Assembly (NCBI RefSeq): GCF_021462225.1
Contig: NC_061812.1
Coordinates: 36,753,175 to 36,817,174 of the forward strand
Length of the DNA stretch: 64,000 nucleotides
Direction: 5' to 3'
Source of the DNA: Girardinichthys multiradiatus
Lineage: Eukaryota; Chordata; Actinopteri; Cyprinodontiformes; Goodeidae
The notes under the pieces were generated by a model that saw only the letters and a list, made by a program, of their open reading frames with translations, was not told where the DNA came from and ran no database searches. Numbering within the stretch: position 1 is the stretch's first letter; every line of letters begins with the position of its first letter. Below are positions 54,533 to 64,000 of the stretch, piece by piece. The position numbers and the translations under genes were made by a program.

Positions 54533-54720
54533 CAGTCAGTTATTTTCTATATCACTTCTTCCATAGTGGGTCGTGGCGAAGCTGGTGCCTATCTCCAGCA
54601 CTCTATGGGCGAGAGGCAGGATAGACCCTGAAAAGGTCGCCAGTCCATCGCAGGGCAACACACAAACATCCATGCACACACTCATTCACCTAAGGACCAA
54701 CTGCGCCACTGTGCAGCCCA
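54533..54720 (-). mobile_element. tRNA-derived SINE, internally deleted, 14-bp target duplication
   Basis: The minus strand matches the SINE at 44213-44572 but the middle, including the B box, is missing: the head (GGGCTGCACAGTGGCGCAGT) joins directly to the body near 54690. ATTTAAAAAAGTGT occurs on both sides (54519-54532 and 54721-54734). Confidence 0.88.
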
Positions 54721-54734
54721 ATTTAAAAAAGTGT

Positions 54735-55214
54735 GCAGGAAAAAAACAAGCACCTGTAAGCAGAGAACACATTAGACAGTTGCCAAGCCGGGGTGACGTT
54801 ACATTTAAAAGGCCAAATTTGGGCATCAGTGCACAACACAATATTAACCTAAAGCAAAAATAGTGGTAACAAAGTCTGTAGCTTGACTTTAATTCCCTTA
54901 GTTGAAGATTTATTTGGCAATTTATTGAATGAGGATGAGCAAATCAGGAGAAATATTTCTAGGCAGCAGTAGCTTAGATACCTAAAAAACCCCATTGAGG
55001 GATTAAGAAATACTCTGACACAAGCCCAGTCTCACTGTAAATCACCATACTAGCGAATGACCACTTGTGACAAAAGATATAATTTGAAAAACAAAAATTA
55101 CAGGCAGCATGCAGATTTTCTGCTCCAGTTTTGACTCTTTTTTTCCTCATAGTCAGTTGATGTTTTACCAGGCATGTAGTTGTCAAAACCTTATTATGAG
55201 GACTGACATGGTAC
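54735..55214. other. Sequence between a SINE and the LTR element
   Basis: Nothing recognised. Confidence 0.4.
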
Positions 55215-55432
55215 TATTACCCAGCAACCATGGAGGGGCTGAGGGTAATGTGGTTAAAGTCCTCTCAACGTGTGATGCTCTTTACTGACCTATGACACAG
55301 AAAACATGAGACACACACGTTGAGCTTCTGTTAGCATTCAACAGGAAGATTTATTCTTCTTCTGTGTGCCCATAAACCTCCTCTATGCCACCAATGCGGC
55401 AGACGCCCCCTAGCGGCTGGATGTGGAATAGT
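55215..55432 (-). repeat. Left LTR segment (3' LTR of the element)
   Basis: 218 bp repeated at 61501-61718 with 9 differences. It contains CGCCCCCTAGCGG (55404-55416), a CTCF-like motif. On the element's sense strand a purine-rich GTGAGGGAGAG (about 55589-55599 in + coordinates) lies further upstream and could mark a longer LTR whose 5' part is lost from the other copy. Confidence 0.85.
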
Positions 55433-55656
55433 GCAAACTAACTGAAATAACACTAAAGGATTTATTACTAGAGAAATTAAGGATAGAAAAATAAAAGAAA
55501 ATGAAGTTGGGGTGTCTATTTTCCCGCTATACACTTAATTGGTCTTTTCGTTCACTTATAACTACATGTTTTCAACCCTCTACACTCTCCCTCACTTAAA
55601 AGAATGTCTCCTGACATTTACAGTTTCTTGTGTGAATCTCACTGTAGAAGAGATGA

Positions 55657-56025
55657 CTAACTTGGCTGATAGAGATGAGTGCATGGAACATAGGGGAATG
55701 GCAGTAAACCCTGTGTCATTGCAAGAGGTTGCGTGAATAGCAACGAGTTTGTACCTACATTCCAACAAATGTATGATGGCTGGCCAAGTGACTCATATGT
55801 TAGTCTTTCTGTCCGTCTCCCCCTTCTTTCTGATCTTCTAACTTCACTTTCCCCTTTGGCTTCATCCATCTCATTCATTTGATCCTGCTCTCTCTCACAC
55901 AACTCAGGACTTACTTCAGTCTGAGTAGCATTTCTTTCACCGACAGTGGTTTCTCTTTCAGAAGGACAGAACTCTTCAGCTGTTGCACGCAGATTAGTAT
56001 GACTTCCTTGGTTCTGCCTTATCAC
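55657..56025 (-). pseudogene. Pol C-terminal tail of the LTR element
   Basis: An open frame of 122 codons rich in charged residues. It includes the RRSERRGRRTERLTYESLGQ stretch typical of the tail after integrase in Ty3-type polyproteins. It is separated from the integrase frame by about 500 bp with stops. Confidence 0.6.
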
Positions 56026-56543
56026 AAGAGGTTATTCTTGTTCAGGATTTTGATGTAGGTCGGTTGGTATTTGTTGTGGGTTTACAAATCCATAGCAAGG
56101 AATTCTGCTCCGGAGATTATAGTGGTACGTAAGCTCTTCTTCATTAGTGTCATGCATTTCAGGTTCATTCTCATCTCATCAGTGTATTGCTTACTTTTGC
56201 ATTTTGTCTGTTCCCTTACAGGGAGTTCTTCCTCCAGAGGTAATTAATTTACAGGCAGCAGCAGGTTTCTATGAAGCACACGCATGGTTTTGCAACCTCT
56301 CTCCGACTGTACTTTATAGACTGGTCCATCCCCCATTCTTTCAATCACGCGGTACACCGCCTTCTCCCAGTAAGAACGGAGTTTGCCTGGACCTCCCCTT
56401 TCCAAGAGGTTTTTCACGAGCACTCTATCACCTGCCTGGAGAGTGACACCTCTGACACGTCTGTCATATTGCTTTTTGCCTATAGCTGAGGACCTTTGAC
56501 TGTTCTTGGCAGCTATTTGTTAAGCCACACACATCCTTTCAGC

Positions 56544-57983
56544 CTACTTTTCAACAAAGGTTTGATGGTCGCAGTCTTCAGTCTCTCTCCCAAAGAGCAA
56601 ATCGATTGGTAGACGTGGAGCCCTGCCATACAAAAGGAAGAAAGGAGAATATCCTGTTGCTTCGTGCCTCGTGCAATTATATGCATGCACTATATGTGGT
56701 AGATGATCCTTCCATTCACTCTTTTTCTCCTCTTGTAAGGTGCGCAACATCTGGAGAGGAGCGCGATTCAGTCGCTCCACTGGATTGCACTGCGGATGAT
56801 AAGGAGTGGTGCGTGAATGAGCAATTCCTGAGAGTTGCTGCAACCTTTGGAACAAACTATTCTCGAACTCACATCCTTGATCATGGTGTAGTTTCTCTGG
56901 GTATCCAAAATGAAGAATAAAATCTTGAAATATCTTTTCAGCTGCTGTCTTTCCGGATTTGTTTCTCGTTGGGTAAGCTTGTGCAAAGCGAGTGAAGTGG
57001 TCAACTACAACCAGAATATACTCATACCCTCCTTTGCTTGGCTCCAAATGCAAATAGTCAATAGAGACCAACTCAAACGGTGCACTAGTTGTGATGGATC
57101 CCATTGGATCTCTCTGTGGTACATTGGGATGTTTTTGTTTAATGCATTGACATTTCTTTGTCACATAATCCTCAATGTGTTGTTGCATGTTCGGCCAGTA
57201 AAAGCGTTCTCGGGCAAGGTGGATCACCTTGCCAGGACCTAAATGGCCCATATCATCATGCAAGCTTTTTAACTCTAGTGGTGTGAGTTGCTGCGGGAGA
57301 ACCAGCTGTCTGTTTAGTTCCGTTTTCCGAAAAAGTAGTCCATTTTCCACGACTAACTTGTTCCACTTGTACAACAGTCTTCTTGTTTCTTTACACATGG
57401 TTCTTTTATCCTTTTCATTTGGGTTCCAGTTTCTTTCTTTTAATGATACAATCTCTCGAATAGCTGTATCTTCTTGTTGTGCTGCCTTGATGTCTTCGGG
57501 CTCAATGGTCATGACCCCATCAGATAGTTTAACCTTTTCATTTTTATCAGCAAGTTCTAATGCAGCAATCCAGGGAACATCATTGCTTTGGGATGCTTTG
57601 TTGCCTTGCCACACTACAGAAACTACCTCAGGTGTCACGGTCTCTGTGTGATCTTTCATGTACTGTTCAAGGCCTACTGGGTATCTGGACAACATATCAG
57701 CATCAGCATTCCTTTTCCCGGGTCTATATTTGACATCAAAGTGGAAGTCGGCTAACACCCCAACCCACCTATGACCTACAGCATTTAACCTTGCAGAACT
57801 CAAAACATAGGTCAAGGGGTTGTTATCTGTATAGACGGTGAATGTTGGTACATAATACAGATAGTCCCAAAACTTATCACAAATGGCCCGCTTGAGTGCC
57901 AGAAACTCAAGTTTACCTGAGTGAAAGTGATAGTTCTTTTCGACAGGCGTTAAAGTCCTGGATCCATATCCAATAACACACAA
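56544..57983 (-). pseudogene. RNase H and integrase part of pol
   Basis: 479 codons on the minus strand. RNase H features: [40 protein letters not shown]. Integrase: an HHCC-like zinc region ([11 protein letters not shown] ... CQCIKQKHP), and acidic residues in [18 protein letters not shown] and PVERLNR, consistent with DD35E. It belongs to the same frame as 57999-58577, from which a TAG at 57999-58001 separates it. Confidence 0.9.
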
Positions 57984-57998
57984 CTTATTGTCTTGGCA

Positions 57999-58577
57999 CT
58001 AGTACAGCCCTGCTCCGAGTCCTTCATTTGATGCATCTGTATGCAGTACAAATGGACGATCAAAGTCGGGGTAGGCTAAAATGGGCGGATTAGTCAGCTT
58101 ATCCACAAGCTTGGATAAAACAGTCTGATGTTCTGTTTTCCATGTCACAGGTGTGCGAGAGGAAAGTTGACTGGTCTTTTTTTTACAGACTCGACTCTTG
58201 GAGGTTTGGAATTTGCTGGTGTTGCTTGTGTCAGTTGATCTTTGAAGAAGTTCAAACAAGTGTCTTGCCAGTCGTGAAAAGTCTAGGATAAATGATTGGT
58301 AGTAGCTAAGGAAACCTAGTAATGTCCGAACACCTCCAACTGTGTTGGGTTTCTTCTCCTTCAAAGCTATTACAGCCTCCAAATCTTTTGGGTCAATCTG
58401 GATGCCTTCTCCTGAAACCATTCGTCCGAGATAACGAATTTGTCTCTTGAAGAGCTCACATTTGGCTGGACGAAGTTTAATGCCATGCTGTTGCATTCTG
58501 CAGAAAACTTGTCTCATATGGTCCACGTGTTCCTCAAATGTTTTTGAATAACAGAGGACATCATCCAAATAAGGCAC
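57999..58577 (-). pseudogene. Reverse transcriptase C-terminal part of pol
   Basis: Begins at the YLDDV catalytic motif (residues 3-7), then [33 protein letters not shown] and [15 protein letters not shown] at the start of RNase H. It ends at a TAG. The upstream RT half is in another frame. Confidence 0.9.
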
Positions 58578-58702
58578 ATAACACTCATCTCTAATGTCTT
58601 CTAATACACCTTCTATGCATCTCTGGAATGCAGCTGGTGCATTAGTCAGCCCGAATGGTATCCTTATCCATTCGTAAAGACCCCAGGGTGTGCTAAATGC
58701 TG

Positions 58703-59110
58703 TCAGATGCCTTGCTCCTCACTCACAAAACCTTGGTGATATGCACTTCCTTGCTCCAAAATGGAGAACCACAAATTTCCCCCGAGACTGTCCAACAGAT
58801 CCTGGATGCGTGGCAGTGGATGGCGATCAGGAATGGTTTTACGGTTGAGCTCACGAAAGTCAACACTGTGGTCTTTCTTCCGCACACAGACAACAGGTGA
58901 GGAATAGGCTGAAACTGATTTTCTGATCCACCCTCTATCCAAAAGGTTTGAAATATAATCCTTGACCTCTTTATACAATGGTCGGGGAATAGAGTTGTAA
59001 TTTTCTTGGACAGGGGTGTTATCTGTTGTGGTGATCTGAAGCTGTAAACCAGGAATGCATCCAATATCTCCTTCTTCACATGCAAACACATCTGACTCTT
59101 CGTACAGCAT
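58703..59110 (-). pseudogene. Reverse transcriptase N-terminal part of pol
   Basis: Contains RPLYKEVKDYISNLLDRGWI, SPVVCVRKKDHSVDFRELNR and NLWFSILEQGSAYHQGF. The position of the first catalytic Asp in motif A is Glu here (GAG, 58754-58756), which would be expected to impair activity. A frameshift separates it from the YLDD half. Confidence 0.88.
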
Positions 59111-59472
59111 TGGCGTATCAAATTCTGTTTATGCTCAGAGAGATGATCTAAATTAACATTTGGATGCCATTTCTCTCGTGAATGGACAGGTGTATGGTTT
59201 CTGTTCTTAGAGTAGTTTCCATCATTCAATGAGTTCACCTGAGGGGTGCATAAGAGTGGATTATCCTGTTCATTGACTAGTTTTTGGGATGATGGCGAAA
59301 TGTTAACAGGTTTGCCCCCATCTATTTGTTCAATGAATCCTAAAGCTGTCCTTGGGGGTAAGAAAATGTCATGGTTGGTTGAATTCTGAACTGGAATTTG
59401 CACCATTTCCGATGCTCCAACAGGCACGTCAACCAGAGCAGGAAATAACTCCACCCATCTGGCATGACACAC
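59110..59472 (-). pseudogene. Pol segment between protease and reverse transcriptase
   Basis: Minus-strand codons reading VELFPALVDVPVGASEMVQI and FLPPRTALGFIEQIDGGKPV, the usual linker ahead of Ty3-type reverse transcriptases. The frame is lost near 59110, where the RT frame takes over. Confidence 0.7.
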
Positions 59473-59517
59473 TGTATGTTTGTTTCAAACAACATTACTC
59501 CTCCTCCCAGAAAGGTT

Positions 59518-59871
59518 CTATTGCGACATCTCACTTCGCAGATTTGGCCACTTTGAACATTGAGGCAACTTCTTTCCAACTCTCACTGCTGAACGTATTG
59601 ATTCTTCCTGGGCTGGCATGGTGCAAACCACAGAGACTAATGTTTCAACACTGTTTTTTTGAATTCTCAAAGCCTCTGATAGTAAGTCCACCAGATTAAT
59701 GTTATCTGTCTGACCTGCGTTTCCCATTATGATTTCTTGGATTACATTGAAACCTAGCAACGGGCTGCTCACACTCTCTTGGCTTACAAGTAATGGGACA
59801 TAGAGGGCAACTGAACCATATTTGATGCTTTTAATTTCGAGCAGGACTTCTATCCATCCATCAAATGGCAC
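59518..59871 (-). pseudogene. Protease C-terminal remnant
   Basis: Contains PFDGWIEVLLEIKSIKYGSV and VPLLVSQESVSSPLLGFNVI, the C-terminal part of a retroelement aspartic protease. The D(S/T)G active-site segment that should lie upstream is not found between here and gag (59872-59983). Confidence 0.7.
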
Positions 59872-59983
59872 CTATGTTCCATTTTCTTAGTAAAACTGTT
59901 CCGTCTGATAGGTTTGGTAGAAGATAGAATGTCCTCCTGAGGATGCAGCTTTTTAGTGGTGTGGGACTCTGCATTTTCTTCAG

Positions 59984-61375
59984 TCACTTGTAGTCTCGCC
60001 CCAGTGACCTCACACTGTTTCCCGAAAGATGGTTCTTTATCAGACAGCCAATAGCTCTGTGTCCCTCTTTCCCATACTTGAAACAGTGGGTGCAGCTATT
60101 ATTTCCTTGGGAAACAAATTGCTGACATCTTTGTTTAACTTTCGACTTTGCAGGCTGTTTCTGAAGTGGAAAATGTGTATGAATGTTTTCAGTCCCTGTA
60201 CTAACCATTGGTGTTAAAGCTTTCTCTAAACTTTTGGTCAGTGATGAAACCTGTGTTGTTAGCTCCTTTATGGCAGTACGATTAGCTTGGACTTCTGCCT
60301 GCATCTGATCTGCATTCTGACTTTTCTCATCCATCTGCACTGTACTGACACTGACTGTTTTTGGTTTGAGAGTCTGACCCAGTCTATTTATTCTCTCCGT
60401 GTCTTCACCTACTGACTTTTTTATGACTTCTAGGATAAAATCATCAGTGACTTTCTCATCTGAAATGTGGGGTTTAAGATCTCGTCGGATGTATGAATAT
60501 TTTTCATGTATTCCTTGATACAAGGAATGCAAGAACACTCCTTGAACTAGTTTCTTGTCATACCGGAAACCTGTACTTACTTCAGAATCGAAAAGTACAC
60601 ACTGTTTTAACCCCATCAGTCTATACATAAACTGTTGTGGGCTTTCTTTATCATTTTGTCTCACATTGCTTAGCTCTTGGAATAACTCAGTGCTGCTCTT
60701 ATCTTTAAGATGTGCTCTGAGGAATCGCTTCAGTTCAGCTACAGTCAGACCATCTTTAGTGATAAGCATGTCTTTGAATGTACCCGGTTTAATTATTTGG
60801 AGAACTGTTCTAATGATCTCAGACTCTGTGAAACCTTCACTTATTCCTTCATCAATTTGCTTGCACAAACAGTTAAAGCTTACATCTGAATCAGAATCTG
60901 ATATTTGACCAGCATGAATCCGAAATTCTTTACGTGGGAGTAATGCAGCAACATCTGTCAGTTTTACTAACCCGGTTACCTGATCAGCAAGTGCTGATGT
61001 TGACACTGTGTTACTCTTGATACTTAATGCTGCTTCAATCTGCTTAGTCACCAACACTGACGCAATTTCCTCTTTATCCACTGAGTGATGCTGATTCTCT
61101 ACTTCCTGGGATGGCTGCAGTTCATCAATGAGGTCACGAAACACAAGCAGGCGAGACATTCCTTGGTCCTCCAGGCTCTTCAATCGTTTACTTCTCAGAA
61201 AGTCAACAATGAAGTCAAAGAGTTCCACCTCAGACGAATCCTCCCCTGGTACCTCTTCTCCCACCTCATCTTGGCCCGATACTGCAAGCTGGTGAAGCAG
61301 GTCTCTTCTGGCATCCTTAATCAGTTGGTGAAGTAGCTGTTGGATCTCCCACTGTAGCTCATGTAGCGTGGCCAT
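59984..61375 (-). CDS. Gag-like protein of the LTR element (463 aa)
   Basis: A long open frame starting MATLHELQWEIQQLLHQLIK. The central region (LFQELSNVRQNDKESPQQFM, YRLMGLKQCVLF) matches the capsid domain of Ty3-type gag. A coiled-coil-like segment follows (IKELTTQVSSLTKSLEKAL). The C-terminus has a zinc-knuckle-like CFKYGKEGHRAIGC (431-444) in which the second Cys is Tyr434. The open frame suggests limited decay of gag compared with pol. Confidence 0.85.
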   Translation of the reverse strand: MATLHELQWEIQQLLHQLIKDARRDLLHQLAVSGQDEVGEEVPGEDSSEVELFDFIVDFLRSKRLKSLEDQGMSRLLVFRDLIDELQPSQEVENQHHSVDKEEIASVLVTKQIEAALSIKSNTVSTSALADQVTGLVKLTDVAALLPRKEFRIHAGQISDSDSDVSFNCLCKQIDEGISEGFTESEIIRTVLQIIKPGTFKDMLITKDGLTVAELKRFLRAHLKDKSSTELFQELSNVRQNDKESPQQFMYRLMGLKQCVLFDSEVSTGFRYDKKLVQGVFLHSLYQGIHEKYSYIRRDLKPHISDEKVTDDFILEVIKKSVGEDTERINRLGQTLKPKTVSVSTVQMDEKSQNADQMQAEVQANRTAIKELTTQVSSLTKSLEKALTPMVSTGTENIHTHFPLQKQPAKSKVKQRCQQFVSQGNNSCTHCFKYGKEGHRAIGCLIKNHLSGNSVRSLGRDYK

Positions 61376-61478
61376 CTCTGGATACCTGAAGTCTTGCCCT
61401 TAGGTCATTGGCTCATGGAACAGGAAGTCAGGATCCCACGGTTCTTTGATGGATAGCACCAAACCAGCAGGAGGTACT

Positions 61479-61496
61479 ATCCCGGACGAGCCCCCA
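61479..61496 (-). promoter_or_regulatory. Primer binding site, tRNA-Pro type
   Basis: The minus strand reads TGGGGGCTCGTCCGGGAT, which is complementary to the 3' end of tRNA-Pro and is the classic proline primer site used by many vertebrate retroelements. It lies 4 bases from the end of the right LTR segment, where a primer site belongs. Confidence 0.9.
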
Positions 61497-61500
61497 AATT

Positions 61501-61718
61501 TATCACTCAGCAACCATGGAGGGGCTGAGGGTAATGTGGTTAAAGTCCTCTCAATGTGTGATGCTCTTTACTGACCTATGACACAGAAAAGATGAAACAT
61601 ACACATTGAGCTTCTGTTAGCATTCAACAGGAAGATTTATTGTTCTTCTGTGTGCCCATAAACCTCCTCTATGCCACCAATGCAGCAGACGCCCCCTAGC
61701 GGCTGGATGTGGAATAGT
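61501..61718 (-). repeat. Right LTR segment (5' LTR of the element)
   Basis: Direct repeat of 55215-55432. The CTCF-like CGCCCCCTAGCGG is kept at 61690-61702. Confidence 0.88.
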
Positions 61719-62879
61719 CAGACTGTGGCTGCATTCAAACTCTTTATCATGCATTTGGCTCAGACATGGTGAAACAAATTGTTGCAACTGAGGCTAATTA
61801 TTGTGGCTAAACATGCAGGAGTATTGCTGTGAGAGAGCAGTTACCGATTCAACGTGATCTGCAGACATCAGCAGATGTTTAGTGCTGACAGAAAGCAGTT
61901 TACTTTCTGATTAACTTTATGCTTACAAACAACAGCTGCGGTCACCTTGTGACAAATCAGTCGACATACTCATGAAAAGATCATTGGTGTCAAGAAAACA
62001 GGCCATGTGCTATGTACAACAAAGGTCCATCAGTGAGTTCAGATGATGTTACCTTTCACGTGGTACTCTTCCTGTTTTAGGAAACGTGTGGCTACACAGG
62101 GATTTGTTTTTGTAAGAAACGTTGAAACAGCTGATAATTATTTTATCTTTCATACTTCCAGCATTTAAAAATTTACATCTTTGATATGATGAAATTTTCC
62201 CTTTACACTAGATATTAAAATGCATGTAGCAACTGTGCATTTTTAAATAATGAAATATAAATATTTAGCAGTTTTCTTTGCTATCTTGTACAAACACATT
62301 ATCAGAGTGCATTTTGATAAGAGGAGTACAATATCAATGCACTTAAAACGGTTAGATTCAGATAAATGTCCACTTTATTAAAATTACATGTGATTCTGGC
62401 TGTAGGCATATGTTATAAAGGAGGATTACCAGGAAACTTGCTCTACTCTGAAAATTACATTCAGTGGGAATTTACCTTTCTACAGATTTGTCCTATTTTT
62501 GCTTTTTGGTCACAATTAAATGTCTTAGCACTTAAAATAAGCCTTAGTATCAGACAAAGAAAACCTGAACAAACACAAAAGGTCATTTTCAAAGAAAGAA
62601 CATCTCACATTTGCCAAAAAATATTTTGTAGACACATGATAAAAGTGACTTTTTGGAAGTTGGTTGCCCTATTACATCTGGTAATAATAAGTACGTTTTA
62701 GATTAAAAAAAAAAACTTCATCCCTACAGTCAGACATAGTGACAAGGTGATGGTCTTGGCCTGCTCTGCTGCTTCCCTGTAAACTTAGCCACACCGGCGT
62801 TATACTGCAGAACAATGATCCACAGAACACCTGCCAGTCTACCTCTGAATGCCTCAAAGAAACAAATAAAAGCAATCTA
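61719..62879. other. Sequence right of the LTR element, no gene seen
   Basis: No slc2a9 exon or repeat recognised. Confidence 0.4.
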
Positions 62880-63185
62880 AAGGTTATAGGGATGGCCTGG
62901 TATAGGTCCAGGCTTTGATGTGGCTCTAATTCTGTGGCATGACCTGGCCAGGGTTAGGTTCAAGCTCAAAAACCTTCCAATGTGGCTTAATTAGGGCATT
63001 TTGGCAGAGTGGGCTGAAATTCCTCCACAGCAATGTAAAAGACTTATTAACAATTATCACAAACACTTGTTGGTAGCTGTTGCTACCAAGGGTGGCACAA
63101 CAAGTTCTAATGGTTTAGGGGGCAATTACCTTTTCACATATTGGTTTGGATAGCGTTAATCCCTTAATAAATTGTAAACAGACTG
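62880..63185 (+). mobile_element. Tc1-like transposase C-terminal relict (fifth family)
   Basis: Order of blocks: GTGGCATGACCT, CTCAAAAACCTTCCAATGTGG, AAATTCCTCCACAGCAATG, TTGGTAGCTGTTGCTACCAA, GGGTGGCACAACAAGTTCTA, then GGGGGCAATTACCTTTTCAC. This is the C-terminus and right end of a common fish Tc1-like element with small gaps. No open frame. Confidence 0.65.
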
Positions 63186-63186
63186 A

Positions 63187-63408
63187 ATTCATAAAGTGCT
63201 TTTCTTGTCATACAGACCACTCCAAGCATTTTACACTAGACCCACATTCACCCAATCAAACATTCATTCACCAATATGCAGATCGGTAGGTAACTTGCGG
63301 TTCAGTGCCTTGTCCAGGGGCACATCAACATGTGACAGGAGAAGGATGGAATCGAACCTACAACTTGTCAGATTCTTAGACAAGTACTCTTTCCACTGAA
63401 CCACAATC
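63187..63408 (-). mobile_element. tRNA-derived SINE, second family
   Basis: The minus strand begins TGTGGTTCAGTGGAAAGAG (A-box-like) and has AGGTTCGATTCC (B box), then CTTGTCCAGGGGCACATCAA read on the + strand. It ends in AAGCACTTTATG-like sequence. The fragment at 3015-3125 belongs to the same family. Confidence 0.65.
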
Positions 63409-64000
63409 AGGCCACAACAGTAATTGAAATTGTATAAAAACTGCATGTTAGCACTCATGCAACTTTTTGATTGTTCTGAAGCTTTTACTGAAATATTTAA
63501 GTGTGATAACAAAATAAAAGGATGAGGGCTGGAAATCTATATTTCACATCACTGTAAACTTAAGAGACCAGTTGTTTGCTTATAAACGAGGCTTTGGTCC
63601 ACAGTATGACTAAAGACAGTAAAACAGAGCTTGAGGCCTAAAATTTGCCTTTGACATAAATGTTAAAGACATTTAAATCTTGAAACCAAACACATTCAGT
63701 CAGAGACATAACAGTACTATATTTAATAAGCATCAGTCGCCGTGGTGCTGAGCTGGATGTCTGCTCAGGTGGAATATCACCTTTACCTGTTCTTCATTAC
63801 AATGGCTTTGCTTGCCTGCCTAATCTCATGTAATGAATAGCGGTGGGGAAAGTGCACCAGTCATAAATTGTGCAGCATCAGGAAGGTTTTCCCACAATGC
63901 CAGAGGAGTTAACATTATGCATAGCCACTCTCTGCTCAACTGTGACTATTTTTAGCATCAGCGTTAACGATTCATCACCTGCAAATAGTCATTAAAGTAT
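63409..64000. other. Window end, no gene seen
   Basis: No supported exon or repeat. Confidence 0.4.

Larger units (their letters stand above)
55215..61718 (-). mobile_element. Ty3-type LTR retrotransposon, complete length but decayed
   Basis: Two direct 218-bp segments bound a 6.5-kb element transcribed from right to left: primer binding site, gag, protease remnant, reverse transcriptase, RNase H, integrase. The order (integrase last) is that of Ty3-type elements. By eye the two 218-bp segments differ at 9 positions (about 4%), so the insertion is not recent. The coding region has a missing protease core, frameshifts and stops. It lies in the intron after slc2a9 exon 5, opposite to the gene. 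The true outer boundaries may extend slightly; no clear 4-5-bp target duplication was found. Confidence 0.9.

Noticed and set aside
63350..63408. A second possible tRNA gene on the minus strand
   Set aside because: Again A/B boxes of a SINE-like repeat followed by a SINE body rather than a tRNA 3' half.
63720..63840. Possible further slc2a9 exon (hydrophobic codons reading YLFFITMALLACLIS)
   Set aside because: No match to the expected next GLUT9 segment and no suitable acceptor/donor pair in phase.

Overview
This window is vertebrate nuclear DNA, almost certainly from a spiny-rayed (acanthomorph) teleost. The evidence is small exons in long AT-rich introns with vertebrate splice sites, plus a typical fish repeat load: Rex3 and Rex1 LINEs, several Tc1-like families, tRNA-derived SINEs and a Ty3-type LTR element. 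I cannot name the species; a cyprinodontiform is only a guess.

Two host genes lie in tandem on the + strand, the same neighbours and order as WDR1-SLC2A9 in mammals. wdr1 (1704-15762) is complete: 15 coding exons join in phase to 605 codons plus stop, against 606 residues in human WDR1. It encodes the WD-repeat protein (AIP1) that works with cofilin to take apart actin filaments. Its ninth intron carries near-ideal minor-spliceosome (U12, AT-AC) signals, and a consensus SRF-type CArG box lies about 145 bp upstream of the start codon. slc2a9 (first coding exon 28885-28947, fifth 52328-52473) encodes the N-terminal 200 residues of a GLUT9-type urate/hexose transporter; the remaining exons lie beyond the window.

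Region by region: 1-800 is a Rex3 LINE fragment joined to an old Tc1 relict. 1480-16134 is wdr1, with Tc1 copies in introns 5 and 14. 16135-28880 is intergenic, with layered repeats (a Tc1 relict split by a Rex1 LINE and a SINE at 19888-22727, a decayed Tc1-like element at 24554-25661, a 34-base G run, and a CTCF-like motif just before slc2a9). 28885-52473 is the 5' half of slc2a9. Its introns hold Tc1 copies (29141-30707; 45512-47143 nested inside another Tc1 family at 45468-48678), a second Rex3 copy and older relicts. 55215-61718 is a decayed Ty3-type LTR retrotransposon on the minus strand with two recognisable 218-bp LTR segments and a tRNA-Pro primer binding site. 61719-64000 holds a Tc1 relict and a SINE.

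I found no operon, CRISPR array, RNA gene cluster or clearly new multi-gene system. The most unusual observations are the AT-AC intron, a deleted Tc1 that keeps an open frame for the DNA-binding half of transposase only, a nearly intact Tc1 copy whose start codon is ACG, four perfect short inverted repeats in otherwise unique intronic DNA, CTCF-like motifs in both LTRs, and an isolated 23-base identity to Tc1 coding sequence in the intron that also holds a Tc1 copy. All identities and alignments were made by eye.
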